NCBI RefSeq assembly: GCF_000208745.1
Contig: NC_030858.1
Location: 14,354,456-14,418,455, forward strand
Direction of reading: 5' to 3'
DNA length: 64,000 nt
Origin: Theobroma cacao
Lineage: Eukaryota > Streptophyta > Magnoliopsida > Malvales > Malvaceae
Numbering within the stretch: the first letter of the stretch is position 1; every line of letters begins with the position of its first letter. Position numbers and translations under genes: made by a program. The notes below the pieces were generated by a model. The model saw only the letters and a list, made by a program, of their open reading frames with translations. It made no database searches and was not told the DNA's origin. Below are positions 1 to 11,640 of this stretch, piece by piece.

Positions 1-2
1 TG

Positions 3-1178
3 GAAAGGCACAACATGGAGTCCATCAGAAAGACGATGGAGATGCATGAAGATACCTTCAAACACCAGGTATGGGGAGACATTAACTTCTGTTCCGAACT
101 CTAATTAATATTTGCATTGGCATTTTCTGAAATTAAAGAATTTCTCTCTTTTCTTAAATAAATGTAAAGATGACCATTCTGCAGAGGTTATGATTACCAA
201 TGTGTCAGAGAAAATGCAAATATTTGACACTGCTAGCAATTCCGATTCTTCAATAATTGAATAATTTGACATCAAGATCCCCATATGTACCAAATATTAG
301 TTTCCAGCTAAATTGCAGACACAGTGTTTCTTTCCATCATTCAAGATGTTTCCATACATTATCTCTCCATAATTTGCAGATGCATGATAATTTAAGAACC
401 ATTCTGCTCACCCTTCAGCAAACCTATCTCTCAAAAGTGAACATCACAAACAGTCAAGGAAGTTTATCACTTGAACGTGATGGTCCAAAATAAGAAAATA
501 ACAAAAAACTGGGAATTGCAGGTACGAGAACTTCACCGGCTGTATAGTGTCCAAAAGATGCTGATGGATGAGGTGAAGAAAGAAATCAAGCAAAATAGAT
601 TTTGGACTACTCCTATGACTAGCTTTGATGTTAACCAATCTCACTTCATTAACCAGCAGCAGTTGACAGCGCAAACGACTTGTGGGTACAATTTCCATGT
701 TCAAGGTGATCCAAGCTCAAGGGAGAGGAGCGGCAGTTGCTCTGGTGACACCATGAAAGTTGCAAGGGGCTTTGATCTCGAGAGGCCAGCTGAGGAAGAC
801 ATCTCGGCTGAAGTCAGCGCCGTTGATCATGAAGACCAAGTAGGGCGTAGCTCCCTCATGCACTCCAGAATCAACCAGATGAGAATCGAAGGCTCCGATG
901 AAGATAGTGAAGTTGAACTGACACTAAGCATTGGAGGCAGCTCAAGCAAGAAGACACCAACGAACTCCAAGCCTCATAGCCAAGAATTAGGATGTAATAA
1001 TTCTCAGTCAATTCATAAGGAAACTAGGGAGCTTCATTCTTCGGCTTCGTTTAAATCAGAGAGGCGAGAGGATTGCAGTGGCCCCAACACTCCAATGAGC
1101 AGTTCTAGCGCAACATTCGATCAGGACAGGAAACGACCACATTGGCTTTTCCAAGGTTTAAGCATAAACAGGACTTGA
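3..1178 (+). CDS. DUF863-like plant protein, 3' part of gene (two exons visible)
   Basis: Two exons are visible: 3-68 (frame open at the window edge) and 522-1178 (219 codons ending in TGA), with an intron at 69-521. Exon 1 ends HEDTFKHQ at a CAG|GT donor; exon 2 starts VRELHRLYSVQKMLMDEVKK after a TTGCAG acceptor. Together they form the E-x-x-F-K-x-Q-V-x-E-L-H-R-L-Y-x-x-Q core typical of the plant DUF863 family. Further along are FDLERPAEED, a serine-rich linker, ELTLSIGG (an EAR-like L-x-L-x-I repression motif) and a C-terminal RPHWLFQGLSINRT, also a family-type ending. Function is not established; the EAR-like motif suggests co-repressor contact, which is inference. An ATG at 471 opens the same frame but lies in the intron, so I reject it as the start. 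No stops or frameshifts are seen. This is the only ordinary host gene in the window. N-terminal exons lie to the left. Confidence 0.8.
69..521 (+). other. intron of the DUF863-like gene
   Basis: GT at 69-70 and AG at 520-521, phase 0. The interval is A/T-rich with stops in all + frames, except the stretch just before exon 2. An alternative acceptor (TTGCAG ending at 379) would lead to an early stop, so the acceptor at 521 is preferred because it joins the conserved family core. Confidence 0.75.
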
Positions 1179-1321
1179 AACCGTTGAACAAACAAATTTT
1201 TTTTTTAACTTAATTTGTATGTGTGTATCCTTTCCAACTCCGCATGGACCCTTGATCAAATTTACGTGGTTCATGACTTGAGATCATTCCTAATTTTTAC
1301 TTTTTCCGACTTTAACCTAAT

Positions 1322-1327
1322 AATAAA
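1322..1327 (+). terminator. possible polyadenylation signal of the DUF863-like gene
   Basis: AATAAA about 145 bases after the stop codon, in T-rich sequence. The position suits a plant near-upstream element, but plant signals are loose and this hexamer is common in A+T-rich DNA. Confidence 0.35.
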
Positions 1328-2975
1328 TACAATTCGAGGCACCCATGTTTGGGGTGTAAATTGCTAGTTGTAAATAGGCCATCCACAGCATTTCTTGAAC
1401 AACTTGCCAATTCATTGGCTTGTTATTGTGTTTTTGTTCGATTTGGCATTTACTGAGAGTGGGTAAGAATCTGCTCAAATTTCCACGCATGTCTCTGCTT
1501 CACAACTATGCAAATAGTTCATTTGGCTGTACCGTCCAAGGTTTTCGGGCAACCAAGGCTGCTGGAATGTTCTTCTGCCTATTCGTGTCGCTATCCTCTC
1601 TATGAGTCTACTAATAAATTTACTCCTCACATAAATTAGACCACCGAGTAAAAGATTATTAATTTCAAACAAAGTTCTAACAGTAGAATTGAAATGATTA
1701 GCAACATTGATCACATATAACAGTTCAAGTCCAAGGGGAGGGTTACTGATCTTTGTATTGTCTAAAAGGAAAAAAAAATGAAAAAACGAAAGAAAAAACT
1801 GTCGGTCTAACAACTCTGTGTGTGTTTGTACTATTTACCTTTAAAATTCAATAAATCTGTACAACTGTATGGTCCCGAATATCTTATGGGGTTTGCACAA
1901 AGGAAATCTGATTCTGTTGCGAAAGAACGTAACATCATGGGAAACAAAATCTTGGTACAAAATTTGGTTATTTGAGTTTGTATCGACATGCCAGTTTCAA
2001 GATGGTAATCAGTGGTCTTAGTTGTCAAGCATTGGATCTTCGTTAACGGCAGGTAGGCAAATGATCTATATTCATTTCATCTGGCATGTTCAAGCAGAAT
2101 AAGCGTGAATGACTCACCGCCCATCTTATCGGGCAATGATTTATCATGGGTTAAATTAAAAACAAATAAGAGAAAACTTGAACTAAAACTTATTAAAATG
2201 ATTATTAAAGTAATGACAAGAAATAACTAAACAGTTATAATATTCTATCAAAAAATTTTGGCATTGAGGATATGTTTGTCATTATAGGTTCATGTTAATA
2301 TTGCCATTGTACTTCAATTATTTTGTTCATGCACTGATCCCAAAGCCGATTTACATAGCCAATCCCTACACAACAATAAAGGAGAGTAACTAGGAAATTT
2401 TCTCAGTACAATACAATTTAAGCAATGTATAAACAAATCATTAGCATAATGTAATCATAGACCTTGCTGTCAAACAAGCCTAAGAATGCTCCTAAGCATC
2501 AAATCAAAATAAAATCTCAAAGCATACATTTCTATGCAAAAATAAAAAATAAACCCTCAAACATGCATTCTAAGCAACAAACTATAAATAATTTATAAAT
2601 AACATGCATTAGGATAATAATATCCATAATGAATCATAAAAATCAGAATAAGGAAAGAAATATAAAATCCTTAAAAATTAAGAAAAGTCCAAAAATTAGC
2701 AAGATTAGCTTATAAAACATATTTCACCAATTTTTTATCAAATAAAACATAAAATATCAAAATAAAATCACAAGGCATGCGAATCTAATCAAGTAATGAT
2801 AAAACCAGAATTCAAATAATGTTTTAAACATCAATAATTAAAATTTCAGAACTAAAATCAATTATAAAAATAAAAAAATAGTTTTAATGTTAGAATATTC
2901 TATTAAGTGGGCTTCAATTAATCGATGACTTTATGCTTTATTAAAACAAGTTGACAATTTAGTCTAATATAAAAC
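1328..2975. other. A+T-rich spacer, no gene recognised
   Basis: Both strands carry only short open frames without recognisable motifs. From about 2150 to 2960 the sequence is extremely A-rich with scattered short words and no clear repeat structure. It separates the host gene from the transposon cluster. Confidence 0.5.
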
Positions 2976-4547
2976 ATGTGTAGACACCCCATTTTATCTG
3001 TTGGTTTTAATAGTATTCCTTCTATTTCATTTGTTTTTATTGAGAGATGGGTCTACTTTTTGTTGAATTTTTCTCTCTTTGACCAAAAAGCTTGGTTTAC
3101 AAATTCTTCTCCATGTTTCAAATGTGTATACAACAGCTACACAATGACTTCTCTGTTCTCGTTATTATGGAGCGGCTACTAGAGTCCTCCATGATTAATT
3201 TTATGTTCCAAAATCCTTAGGCCTTTTTAATGGTGCCTCAAGAAGTGTGTTTTTTTTTTTTTGTAGTTTTCTGACTTACTGAAAAACTGATGTTTCTTTC
3301 TCTCTAGAAAAATTTCAATACGTTTATTCATTATATAAAGATAAATATATCTCTATTTTATTGGGATAGAAAGATAAAATATCTTTGTATCTTAACTGAC
3401 TTGGGAACTTTATCCCTGTGGATAATTACATGATAATCCATATTTAAATTTAAACAAATTAAATTCAAATTTATATTCTATCCCAATTATCTGATAAACG
3501 TTTTTCCAATTATTTAATTAAGAAATATCAGAGCAATATCTAATATTAATTAATTATTTATTTATTAATTGTCATAAATAATTAACATAGTTGTAAGCCA
3601 TATGGACGCACCACATTTAAATGCAACATCTCCCACTTGTACACATTGGCATCAACGTGTGCAACTCTCAATCTAATTCCTCCTGCATCCACTATCATAC
3701 AAGGAAAATGGAACGTGCGACCAACAAGAAAAAGGTACTGGTGAGACGTGAGATATTAGGTTACCATTTTACTAACATAACACCGCTTGAGTTCTTGACA
3801 TACCCCAAATCATCCTAATCACACAAGATTTTGCATCTTTGATCCCTCATACACATAAGAGTTATGCAGAATCTCTTTATGTGTCTAAACTCATGATTTT
3901 ATCTAACAACCAATGTTTTACAACCACTCGGCAATGAGTTATATACCATGTATGTTAGGTGTTTAATAACTTTTACTTGGATACTCATGCCAATCCATTA
4001 AGATTTGAGTACTTTTTTAGTCATGTTTCACTAGATCACATCATTCTTGAACCTTGAATATCATGCTAAAGTAGCAACCCAAAATCTCAATTTTATATTA
4101 TAGATCCAAGTTCCTTAGGGCTTACACAGTGATGAAACAAGAATCTATTTAATCACTCCCTTCGATCCGTCGACTAATAGCTCATACAATATGAAATGTA
4201 TGCTATGGTGGATTTTCCACTTAGAGTTTGTCACGTCAAAACAATCATATAGATCTCGGTCCAATCCCTACAAAAAGGATTGAATTGAATCTCCTAAGAT
4301 TTAATTCAGTTATGACTGGCTTCATAGAGTGTGGGTAATGTCCATGTTCGACTTTTACCAGCCTTATCGTGACTCTAAGTCAAGGTGACACTGCTAACAT
4401 CTTTGCTTACATCTCATGTGACAAGGAGATCACAAAACACTTGGTACCTTGTGATTATTTAAGTCTCATCCCACATGCTACTACAGCGTTGGGGTGATTA
4501 CCTCATGTGAAAAGAATAATCTAGAAAGCCAAGTGACAAGAATTATC
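2976..4547. other. unclassified repeat-like stretch
   Basis: No coding motif is visible. The left end has TGTGTAGACACCCC, which looks like a plant LTR terminus, and 3300-4540 has the texture of an old copia-type LTR (patchy A+T, short GC islands, no ORF). I could not find a partner LTR, primer site or duplication, so the element type stays open. Confidence 0.25.
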
Positions 4548-5008
4548 TGTTTGTGTAGAAGTCTTAGTAAGCAATATACCAAGAGGGGGGATGAATTGGT
4601 ATTTAAAATTTCTTTTAAAAACTAAATATAAAAATCAAAACTTTGGAGACCAAAAATTTCTTCTTGTATCAAAAACAAAGTGTATGATTTTCATAAACAA
4701 GTTTTCAATAATGAATTGAAAAGAACAAGTAACAAATCAAGATAAAATTTTTCTTCAGTTAAATTCAACCAAGGCATAAATAATGAATTAAGGTAAAATA
4801 TTTTTCTAAGCTAAATGCAAGCAATAAATCACAATGTGGAAAGATTAAAAGCAAGACACAAGATTTTTATAGTAGTTCAACTTTCTCTAGTGCCTACATC
4901 TACTATCTTAAAACACCAAGGAATTTCAAATCCATTAAGGGAATTGAGCTTTTTATGGGATCAAGTGGAACCCTCACAATAGCTTTTTATGGGATCAAGC
5001 GAAACCCT
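4548..5008 (-). repeat. 3' portion of a SIRE-like copia LTR (fragment)
   Basis: Read on the - strand, this matches the end of the + strand LTR at 60649-62148. Shared landmarks are the terminal GACTTCTACAC, the nearby ACCAATTCA followed by a C run, and repeated CTTGATCCCA-TTAAAAAGC words. The fragment begins TGTTTGTGTAGAAGTC and stops abruptly where an Athila-type LTR starts at 5009. Confidence 0.6.
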
Positions 5009-5445
5009 TGATAATTCTACTTAATAGAGTTATTTTGTCACATTTTGAGTACTAAATTGGCTAATTTCTTGTGATATAGGTTCAGAATTAGGTGTTTTTA
5101 GTTGTTTTTTTTAGTTTAGTTTAAATCACGTCGGTTTGTTTTAATTTAAGTTGTTTTATTTAGTTTTATATTAAATTGCTTTTAGTTTAGTTAGTATTGA
5201 ATTAGTTTTATGTGTTTGTAGGTGTACAAATGAAAAGGCTTAAATTGATGAAGAAGAGTGCAAGAATGGCCGATGCTTCTCTCGTACATGTGTTATTATT
5301 TTGAGCATAATTTTCATTCTAGAGGTTCAATTGATGTGATTCTTGAGTCATTAGAAAGCTAAGAGATAGGGCTACAAATTTCATGTTTACCATTTTGCCT
5401 AGTTTAGCGTTTGATTGCCATGATGAGAAAGTGATATGAAATTTG
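5009..5445 (+). repeat. 5' fragment of an Athila-type LTR
   Basis: Starts TGATAATTCTACTTAATAGA like the LTRs at 24185 and 45704. It contains one copy of the conserved LTR block (GTGATTCTTGAG, AAAGCTAAGAGATAGGGCTACA, TTTACCATTTTGCC). Homology fades after about 5430, so roughly three quarters of the LTR is missing. Confidence 0.6.
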
Positions 5446-5795
5446 CTCCCTAGTCTTCCTCGTTTTGTTATATTAAAAAGAAAATTAAGCAACAAAAGAA
5501 GATCGGATTGGATTGAAAAGCCGAGTGTAAGGTAAAAGTAGACCAGTGAAAAATGACAAACCTTCATCCTATTATAGCATCATACACAACTAGAGAACTA
5601 AGTGCAGAATATAAAGACAGGGAATAAAACATAACTAGTGGAAAAAGTAGAACTAATAACTCAACAAAATAGAAAAATAACCATTAAAAAAGGCATAAAC
5701 AAGAGAACATTAATGTAAACAAGTTGCGAATTAACATAATTAGCTGTTCACAAGAATAAAATAGTGTAAAGTACAAGACAATCCAAAATTGGTCG
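5446..5795 (-). other. presumed 3' untranslated part of Copia-1
   Basis: No gene. Read on the - strand, it runs through T-rich sequence into AACAAAACGAGGAAGAC, which resembles a decayed form of the ACAAAAAGGGGGAGA purine tract that precedes the 3' LTR in SIRE-type elements. No LTR follows; an Athila-type fragment lies there instead. Confidence 0.35.
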
Positions 5796-7129
5796 CTAGT
5801 GACAAGTTAACATCATTACGTAAAATCCGAAAGAGACAATGCAAGACAATGTCAATGATTGATAATGATGAAAATGGCATGACAATGTGGCCATCGAATC
5901 CAAGCAAAGTAGAAGGATCTGAGAGTAGGTAATGTCCCATGTGAGAAGCTGAAGAGGGTGGTGGAAAGTGAGCTTGGAATTGCTCCTTAAGTAGTTGCTA
6001 GTAATAAAGTAACTCTCAGTTTTGAGCCTCCAAGGCATCCAACCTGTTAACCACACGAGCATCCATAGATTCCATAAAAGATAATATGCGAAAATAGGCT
6101 TGCTTATTGTCAAAGGCAGTGGACATAGGTGGAAAGCTAGGGCCAACACTAAGGATTATGAACTTGCACTAAGCTCAGCAAATGTGTCCTCATTTCCTTC
6201 ATTCTTAACAATATTAGGTTCGTAGATGGTTGTTTTTCAAACCCAAGGGTGGTTGACATACACAAATCCAAGTTTGTTGATGGCATGCTCATTGATTTTC
6301 GTGTGCACCACATGATGTTTTGGTGGGTCACACTTAGTGTTGATGCCCATGGAGTCAATGACGGCACTAATAGCCAGGCCATAGAGAAGTGTCTTTCTAG
6401 ACTTATTTATAGTTTTTAACATATCATCAAGTATGAACTTGACTAGGTTGACACGGTGCTTGGATTTAATACGAATCCTCACTCTTGACGATGGAGTAAT
6501 TTGTGTCATGAGGAAGAAAAGTATGAGACATTATAAGGTGAAAAATATGATCATAAAAGGAGAGACTCTTGATACTAGTCATATTATTGTCATTAGTGGG
6601 AGGGTAGGTGTACACAGTGGACAAAATCTTATTGGATAGGACCCCCTCGACATAGCCTAGATCCCTTTGACGGATATCATAGTTTAAGACAAAATTTAGG
6701 GTGTGTTAGGCGACCACGATTTTCTTTCCCATGACATAGATGTAGAAGCTATCAGTGTGTTTTATGGGTTCGCTATCCTCGTAGTCTTGAAATTTTGTGA
6801 TTGCATTAAAGTAAAACACCCTAACTAAATCGACATAGTAAATTCAGTTCATTGACAGGTAATTGAGCCATCCTAGTTCTCGAAAATTACCAAGATATGG
6901 AAAATTAATATTTTTGAGATAGTTAAAGTTGATTACCTATCTCGGCTTGACATCTCACTTGGTGTAATCTTTGTCGAATTTGCTCTTTAGGGAAGGGAAA
7001 AAAGTTCTGCTTGAAAGAACTGATGTCGTTGCGTGGTGTTGGTGGTGGTTGGAAAGAGGTGAAAGCATCTGGGATTGAGACTTGGTGGCAGGAGGTGGTG
7101 GATTTAGTGTGTTTGGGTCTAGAGGCCAT
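5796..7129 (-). pseudogene. broken post-pol ORF (envelope-like position; plant transposon-protein type)
   Basis: A - strand reading frame starting MASRPKHTKS at 7129 and continuing, with several frameshifts and stops, to about 5796. Recognisable stretches include NFPYLGNFRELGWL, a later VRVFYFNAIT segment, VNLVKFILDDML and KTLLYGLAISAVIDSMGI. This pattern (FRELGW, RVFY, LPYG-like) resembles the family annotated as putative plant transposon protein, found after pol or as a separate ORF in several plant LTR elements. It occupies the place of the envelope-like ORF in SIRE elements. No signal peptide or clear membrane helix can be claimed from the broken frame. Function is unknown, and the family assignment is from memory of sequence pattern. 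Confidence 0.5.
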
Positions 7130-7464
7130 TAGAGTGTTGATTTTGTGAAAAAAAGAACTGGTAGAAATAGTCAAAAATGGCGAGGAGGACTTGTACTAGG
7201 ACCAATTTTGCCAAAAAATCAAGGAATTTTCAAATATTCAAGAAAAGAGAACCTAGGGTTTCAAAATGGGAATTTTGGGATTTTGGGTCAAATGTAGTGT
7301 TTTGGGGGAAAAAATGGTGTTTTGATCAATAAAAAGTGGTTAGAAATGATTTAATCAGACCAGATATGAAAAAGAACAAAAAAGGCTTGAGGTGTTGAGA
7401 GAATTTGGAAGAATGAGAGTCGGAAAATGGGGAGAGAATGAGTTGACAGACTCATGAAACCCTA

Positions 7465-7730
7465 GAATGTATTGATACATGTACTCGTGTATTACCACAT
7501 TCGTGGCAGAATGTTTTGCTTTTAGTTACTGGATGAAATGTCTCGATACATTGTATGATGTATCGACACATGTTCTTGCATGTATTGATGCATATGCCCA
7601 TGTATCGATACATGTAACATAGGATTTTAATTTTGACTACTGGACGAATTGTATCGATACAAGGACAAATGTATCAGTACATGTTCTTGAATGTATTGAT
7701 ACATGGGTTAACGTATCAATACATTTACTT
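7465..7730. repeat. cluster of TGTATCGATACA-type palindromes, copy 1
   Basis: About eight perfect or near copies of the palindrome ATGTATCGATACAT occur within 265 bases, for example CATGTATCGATACATG at 7599-7614. Intervening sequence is not repeated. The cluster lies between pol and the extra ORF of Copia-1. Confidence 0.7.
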
Positions 7731-8161
7731 CTATAGCCTTGAACAAATTGATTTTGGATTAAAAAAAATCATGATTTGGTCCAGACACTTGGTATAACCA
7801 AAATGATGTGAGTTGTTGATTTGAAAACAAAGTTTGGAACCAATGCAAGTGAAATTTGGACATTAAATCAGGATTTTGGAAATAAGATTTGACTCCCTCA
7901 GCACTCTCCTGCAAACCTTGAGAATTAGATGGTTATGGCATGAATGCAGAGGAATGGATATGGATGTGTTTACATATTTAACTGAATAACAATCATACAT
8001 AAGAGTGTCATAGACATGCAGGTTTGAATAGACACAAAGAAGATTCAAGTTTCATGCATGAAGTCATTTCAAACATCATCCGTAACTAGGAGCAAGAGAA
8101 ACACTATGCATGTTAATGGCAATATAGGTGCAAAATATGGATGTATACATGCTTGTCATAT
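7731..8161 (-). other. Copia-1 spacer after pol, no gene
   Basis: Non-coding on both strands apart from short shadows. It joins the RNase H stop at 8162 to the palindrome cluster. Confidence 0.4.
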
Positions 8162-9942
8162 CTAACAGTAGGCAAAAATAGTAATCAAAGGTAGCCACCA
8201 ACTAGAGTTTTTTTTTATATGTAATGGATTTATAAGACCTAATTCACTTCTAATTTGGTAGAATCGTTCCCTATCAAGTGCTTTTGTGAAAATGTCAGCC
8301 AATTGATCATTTGTACCTACAAATTCAAGGACAATATCTTTTCTTTGAACATGATCTCTAATAAAGTGATGCCTTATTTGCATATGTTTAGTCTTAGAGT
8401 GATGATGGGATTTTTTGTGAGGTTTATGGCACTAGTATTGTCACATTTTTTGGGAATTCTTTCCATAGCTAGTCCATAGTCTTTTAATTATTGTTTCATC
8501 CATATCACTCGAGCACAACAACTTTCGATAGCCACATATTCAACTTCGGTAGTGGATTGGGCTACACTATTTTGTTTCTTTAAAAACCATGAGATCAACA
8601 TACTACCTAAAAATTGACATGTACTTGATGTGTTCTTTCTATCTATTGTACAGCCACCAAAATCAACATTCGAGTATGAGTGGAGATCAAAAGTGGAATT
8701 CTTTGGATACCATATTTCTAGGTTAGATGTGTCTTTCAAATATCTAAGAATTCTTTTGACAACACTTAACTGTGGTTCTCTAGGAGATGATTGAAACCTA
8801 GCGCATAGACTAATGCTAAAGCTTATGTTCAGTCTACTAGTAGTGGGATAAAGCAAGGAACTAATCATAGATCTATAGAGTTTTTGGTCAACGAGCATAC
8901 CTTTTTCATCCTTATCAAGCATTATTGAAGTACTCATAGGTGTGTGATATGTTCTTGTGCTATCCATACCAAACTTTTTGAGCATATCTTTTATATACTT
9001 GGCTTAACTTATGAATCTACCATCTTCTTTTTGTTTAATTTGTAATCCAAGAAAATAATTTAGCTCACCCATCATGCTCATCTCAAATTTTTCTTGCATA
9101 TTCTTAGCAAACTCTTGTCAAAGAACCTCATTAGTAGCATAAAAAATAATATTATCAACATAAACTTGCATAATTAAAATGTCATTACCTTTGCTTTTGA
9201 TAAAAATAGTTTTATCAATCTTCCCTCTATTAAAATCATTTTTGATTAAGAATTTGATAATGTTTCATACCAACCTCTGAGAGCTTGTTTTAAACCATAC
9301 AAGGCTTTTCTTGATCTAAAGACATGATTTGGAAAGGTTGGACTTTCAAAGTTAAGAGGTTATTCAACATATACTTCCTCATTAATTAATTCATTTAGAA
9401 AAGTACTCCTAACATCGATATATCTTAAAGTTCATATAGCACACAAAGACTAATAACATTCTAATTACCTCTAGTCTAGTTACTGGAGCATAAGTTCAAT
9501 CATACTCTATTCCTTCTTCTTGACTATATCCTTTGGCAACTAACCTAGCATTGTCTCTAGTTATAGTTCCATTTTTATCCATTTTATTTCTAAAGACCCA
9601 TTTCGTCCCTACAATTGGGTAGTCACTTGGCCTAGGAACTAATTCCCATACTTGACATCTTTCAAATTGATTTAATTCTTCTTGCATGGCTACTATCCAA
9701 TAGTCATCATTTAAAGCTTCATCAATGTTCTTAGGTTTAATTTGTGAGATAAAAGTAACATATTCACAAATATTTTGAACTTTAGCTTTAGTTCTTACCC
9801 CTTGATTTGGATCACCAATGATTTTTCTTTCATTAACCTTTTTTCTTACCATTGGATATCTAGGCTCACATTCTTTAATCATTGGTTTAATGTTTTGCTC
9901 TTCCTTTTGTGGTGCCTCTTCACTTGTTTTTGGATCTTTCAA
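8162..9942 (-). pseudogene. Copia-1 reverse transcriptase and RNase H, disabled
   Basis: Copia-type RT (RVT_2) begins near 9860 with DEALNDDYWIVAMQEELNQF, then WELVPRPSDYPIVGTKWVFR and ARLVAKGYSQEEGIEYD. It is then broken by stops and frameshifts to about 8990. The catalytic box reads YVDN at 9151-9162 where copia RT has YVDD, so the second aspartate is lost. RNase H follows (8985-8162) with SRLNISFSI, RILRYLKDT, a STCQFLG-like segment and AQSTTEVEYVA, and ends ADIFTKALDRERF before a short tail. The enzyme would copy element RNA in cytoplasmic particles; this copy cannot. Confidence 0.85.
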
Positions 9943-10960
9943 TGTTTAGTTCAAGTTCTTTAATTTGTTCTTGAAAGATACCTACATCATCAACACAATT
10001 TTCCTTTATAGAAGAGGGGTTAGAATTATCAAATAATACATGAATAGATTTTTCAACAACTAATGTCCTCCTATTGAGTACTTTATAAGCTTTGAAAGTC
10101 AAAGAATATCCTAGAAAATTTTCTTCATCACTTTTAGCATCAAATTTACCAAGGTTATCTTTTCCATTGTTTAATACATAACATTTACAACCAAACGAAT
10201 GAAAGTAAACAATGTTGGGTTTCTTTCCTTTATAAAGTTCATAGGGAGTTTTCTTCAAAGTTGGCCTAACCATTACTTTATTTATGATATAAAATGAAGT
10301 ATTAATGGCTTTGGCTAAAAGTATCTAGGTAAATTATTTTTGCATAGCATGGTTCTAGCCATTTCTTCTAGAGTCTTATTTTTTCTTTCCACTACTCCAT
10401 TTTATTGTGGAGTCCTAAGAGCTAAAAAATTATGGATATACCCATTTTCTTCGCAAAGTTACTCAAAACTTAGGTTCTTTGTTATTTTGTACCCTTGCTC
10501 ATTTTCAACTATTTTGTAAAAGGAAGTGAAGATTTTTAAAGCTTCATCCTTGTGAGCAAGAAAGAAAACCCAAAAGAATCTAGTATAGTCATCCACAATT
10601 ACTAATCCATAATTTTTTCAACCTAAGCTAGTGGTCTCAGTTGGTCCAAAAAGATCTATGTGAAGCAATTGTAAGGCGCTAATAGTGGTTACATCCTTTT
10701 TGGATTTAAATGAGCTTTTCTTATGTTTGCCTTTAGCATAAGCATCACAAAGTTGATCATTTTCAAAGTTTTGCTTAGGAAGCCTTATCACAAGATCTAG
10801 AGATAGTAGTTTTGAAATTGTGTTCATGCTAGCATGTCTTAGTTTCCTATGCCATAGCCAACTATCCTCATTTTTTTTAGCCATAAAACATATATTGTTA
10901 GAAGATAAGTCATCCAAGAAAACAACATATGTATTACCTTATCTATGTCCAACAAATAAA
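9943..10960 (-). pseudogene. Copia-1 integrase, disabled
   Basis: The zinc-binding region WHRKLRHASMNTISKLLSLD is followed by LCDAYAKGK, where the second cysteine of the HHCC motif is changed to tyrosine. The core shows HIDLFGPTETTS and GLVIVDDYTRFFWVF (first acidic residue). The expected S-D-x-G segment with the second aspartate is deleted between GYKITKN and LSFE. The third catalytic residue remains in NGVVERKNKTLEE. Stops interrupt the frame, including one inside the TPQxNG motif that fits a CAA to TAA change. The C-terminal part (10273-9943) has KTPYELYKGKKPN and FGCKCYVLN. Confidence 0.8.
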
Positions 10961-11049
10961 GTTTCATTTATTTTAACATCAACAACATGACAAATTAATG
11001 ATTCAAATATAACTCTAAAACCTTATTCACAAAGTTGACTCACACTTAA

Positions 11050-11640
11050 CAAATTATGTTTAAGACCACTTACAAATAAGGTATTTCGATTTGAGAGGAG
11101 GAATTTTGATCAATGGTACCAATACCTTCAATGTGACTTTTTGAGTTGTCACCAAAGTTTACATTTACTCCTTTCTTTGGTCTTAATTATTTGAAGAATT
11201 CCTTAGTTTTGGTCATGTGTCTAGAGCATCCACTATTAAGATACCATTTTCCTTTTTCTTGTGTTCTTGACTTTAAGCAAGTGCGCTCTTCTTACAAAGA
11301 ACAAATTCAAACATTTGACTTTGGTACCCAAATTTTCTTAGGTCCATATGAGTTAGTGTCTTCGGTTCCTTTTGGAACCCACTCCAATTTTACCACCTTA
11401 CCATGTGGAGGTTTGGTTCTTTTTGGAACCCATACACTTTTGATTTTCTTACCTCTAAAAGTGGTAGTTCTCAAAGGATAAGAATGTGTTGAATGTCATA
11501 CTTTATGACAATAAATGCATTAGGTGAATAAGCCAAGTTTTTCACTTTCTTTAACAAAGAAATTTTTAAAATGAGTTTCTTTTTTAGTACCATCATAGCC
11601 TATTCCTTTTTTGTCAAAGAAAGCTCTTTGTGTTTCTAAC
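11050..11640 (-). pseudogene. Copia-1 gag-protease junction and protease remnant
   Basis: Read on the - strand: a damaged zinc-knuckle-like CIYCHKV-stop-H, repeated WVPK words (KSVWVPKRTKPP, LEWVPKGTEDTN, KKIWVPK), then KWYLNSGCSRHMT. The last corresponds to the copia protease active site (D-S-G-C-S-R-H-M-T), with the catalytic aspartate changed to asparagine. Stops follow. The WVPK linker is typical of SIRE and related copia elements. Confidence 0.65.

Noticed and set aside
471..521. ATG at 471 as the start of the left-edge gene
   Set aside because: It lies upstream of a good splice acceptor. The sequence before 522 does not match the family, while the exon at 3-68 joins in phase and completes the conserved core.
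2976..4547. 3' LTR of Copia-2
   Set aside because: It does not share the ends or internal words of the LTR at 51398-53041.
7465..7730. CRISPR-like array
   Set aside because: The repeats are short, variable and unevenly spaced, are palindromes within LTR elements, and the DNA is plant nuclear. The same holds for 18240-18610 and 60872-61180.
11146..11481. + strand 111-codon open frame
   Set aside because: It is the antisense shadow of the Copia-1 protease linker, which has recognisable WVPK and CSRHMT motifs on the - strand.
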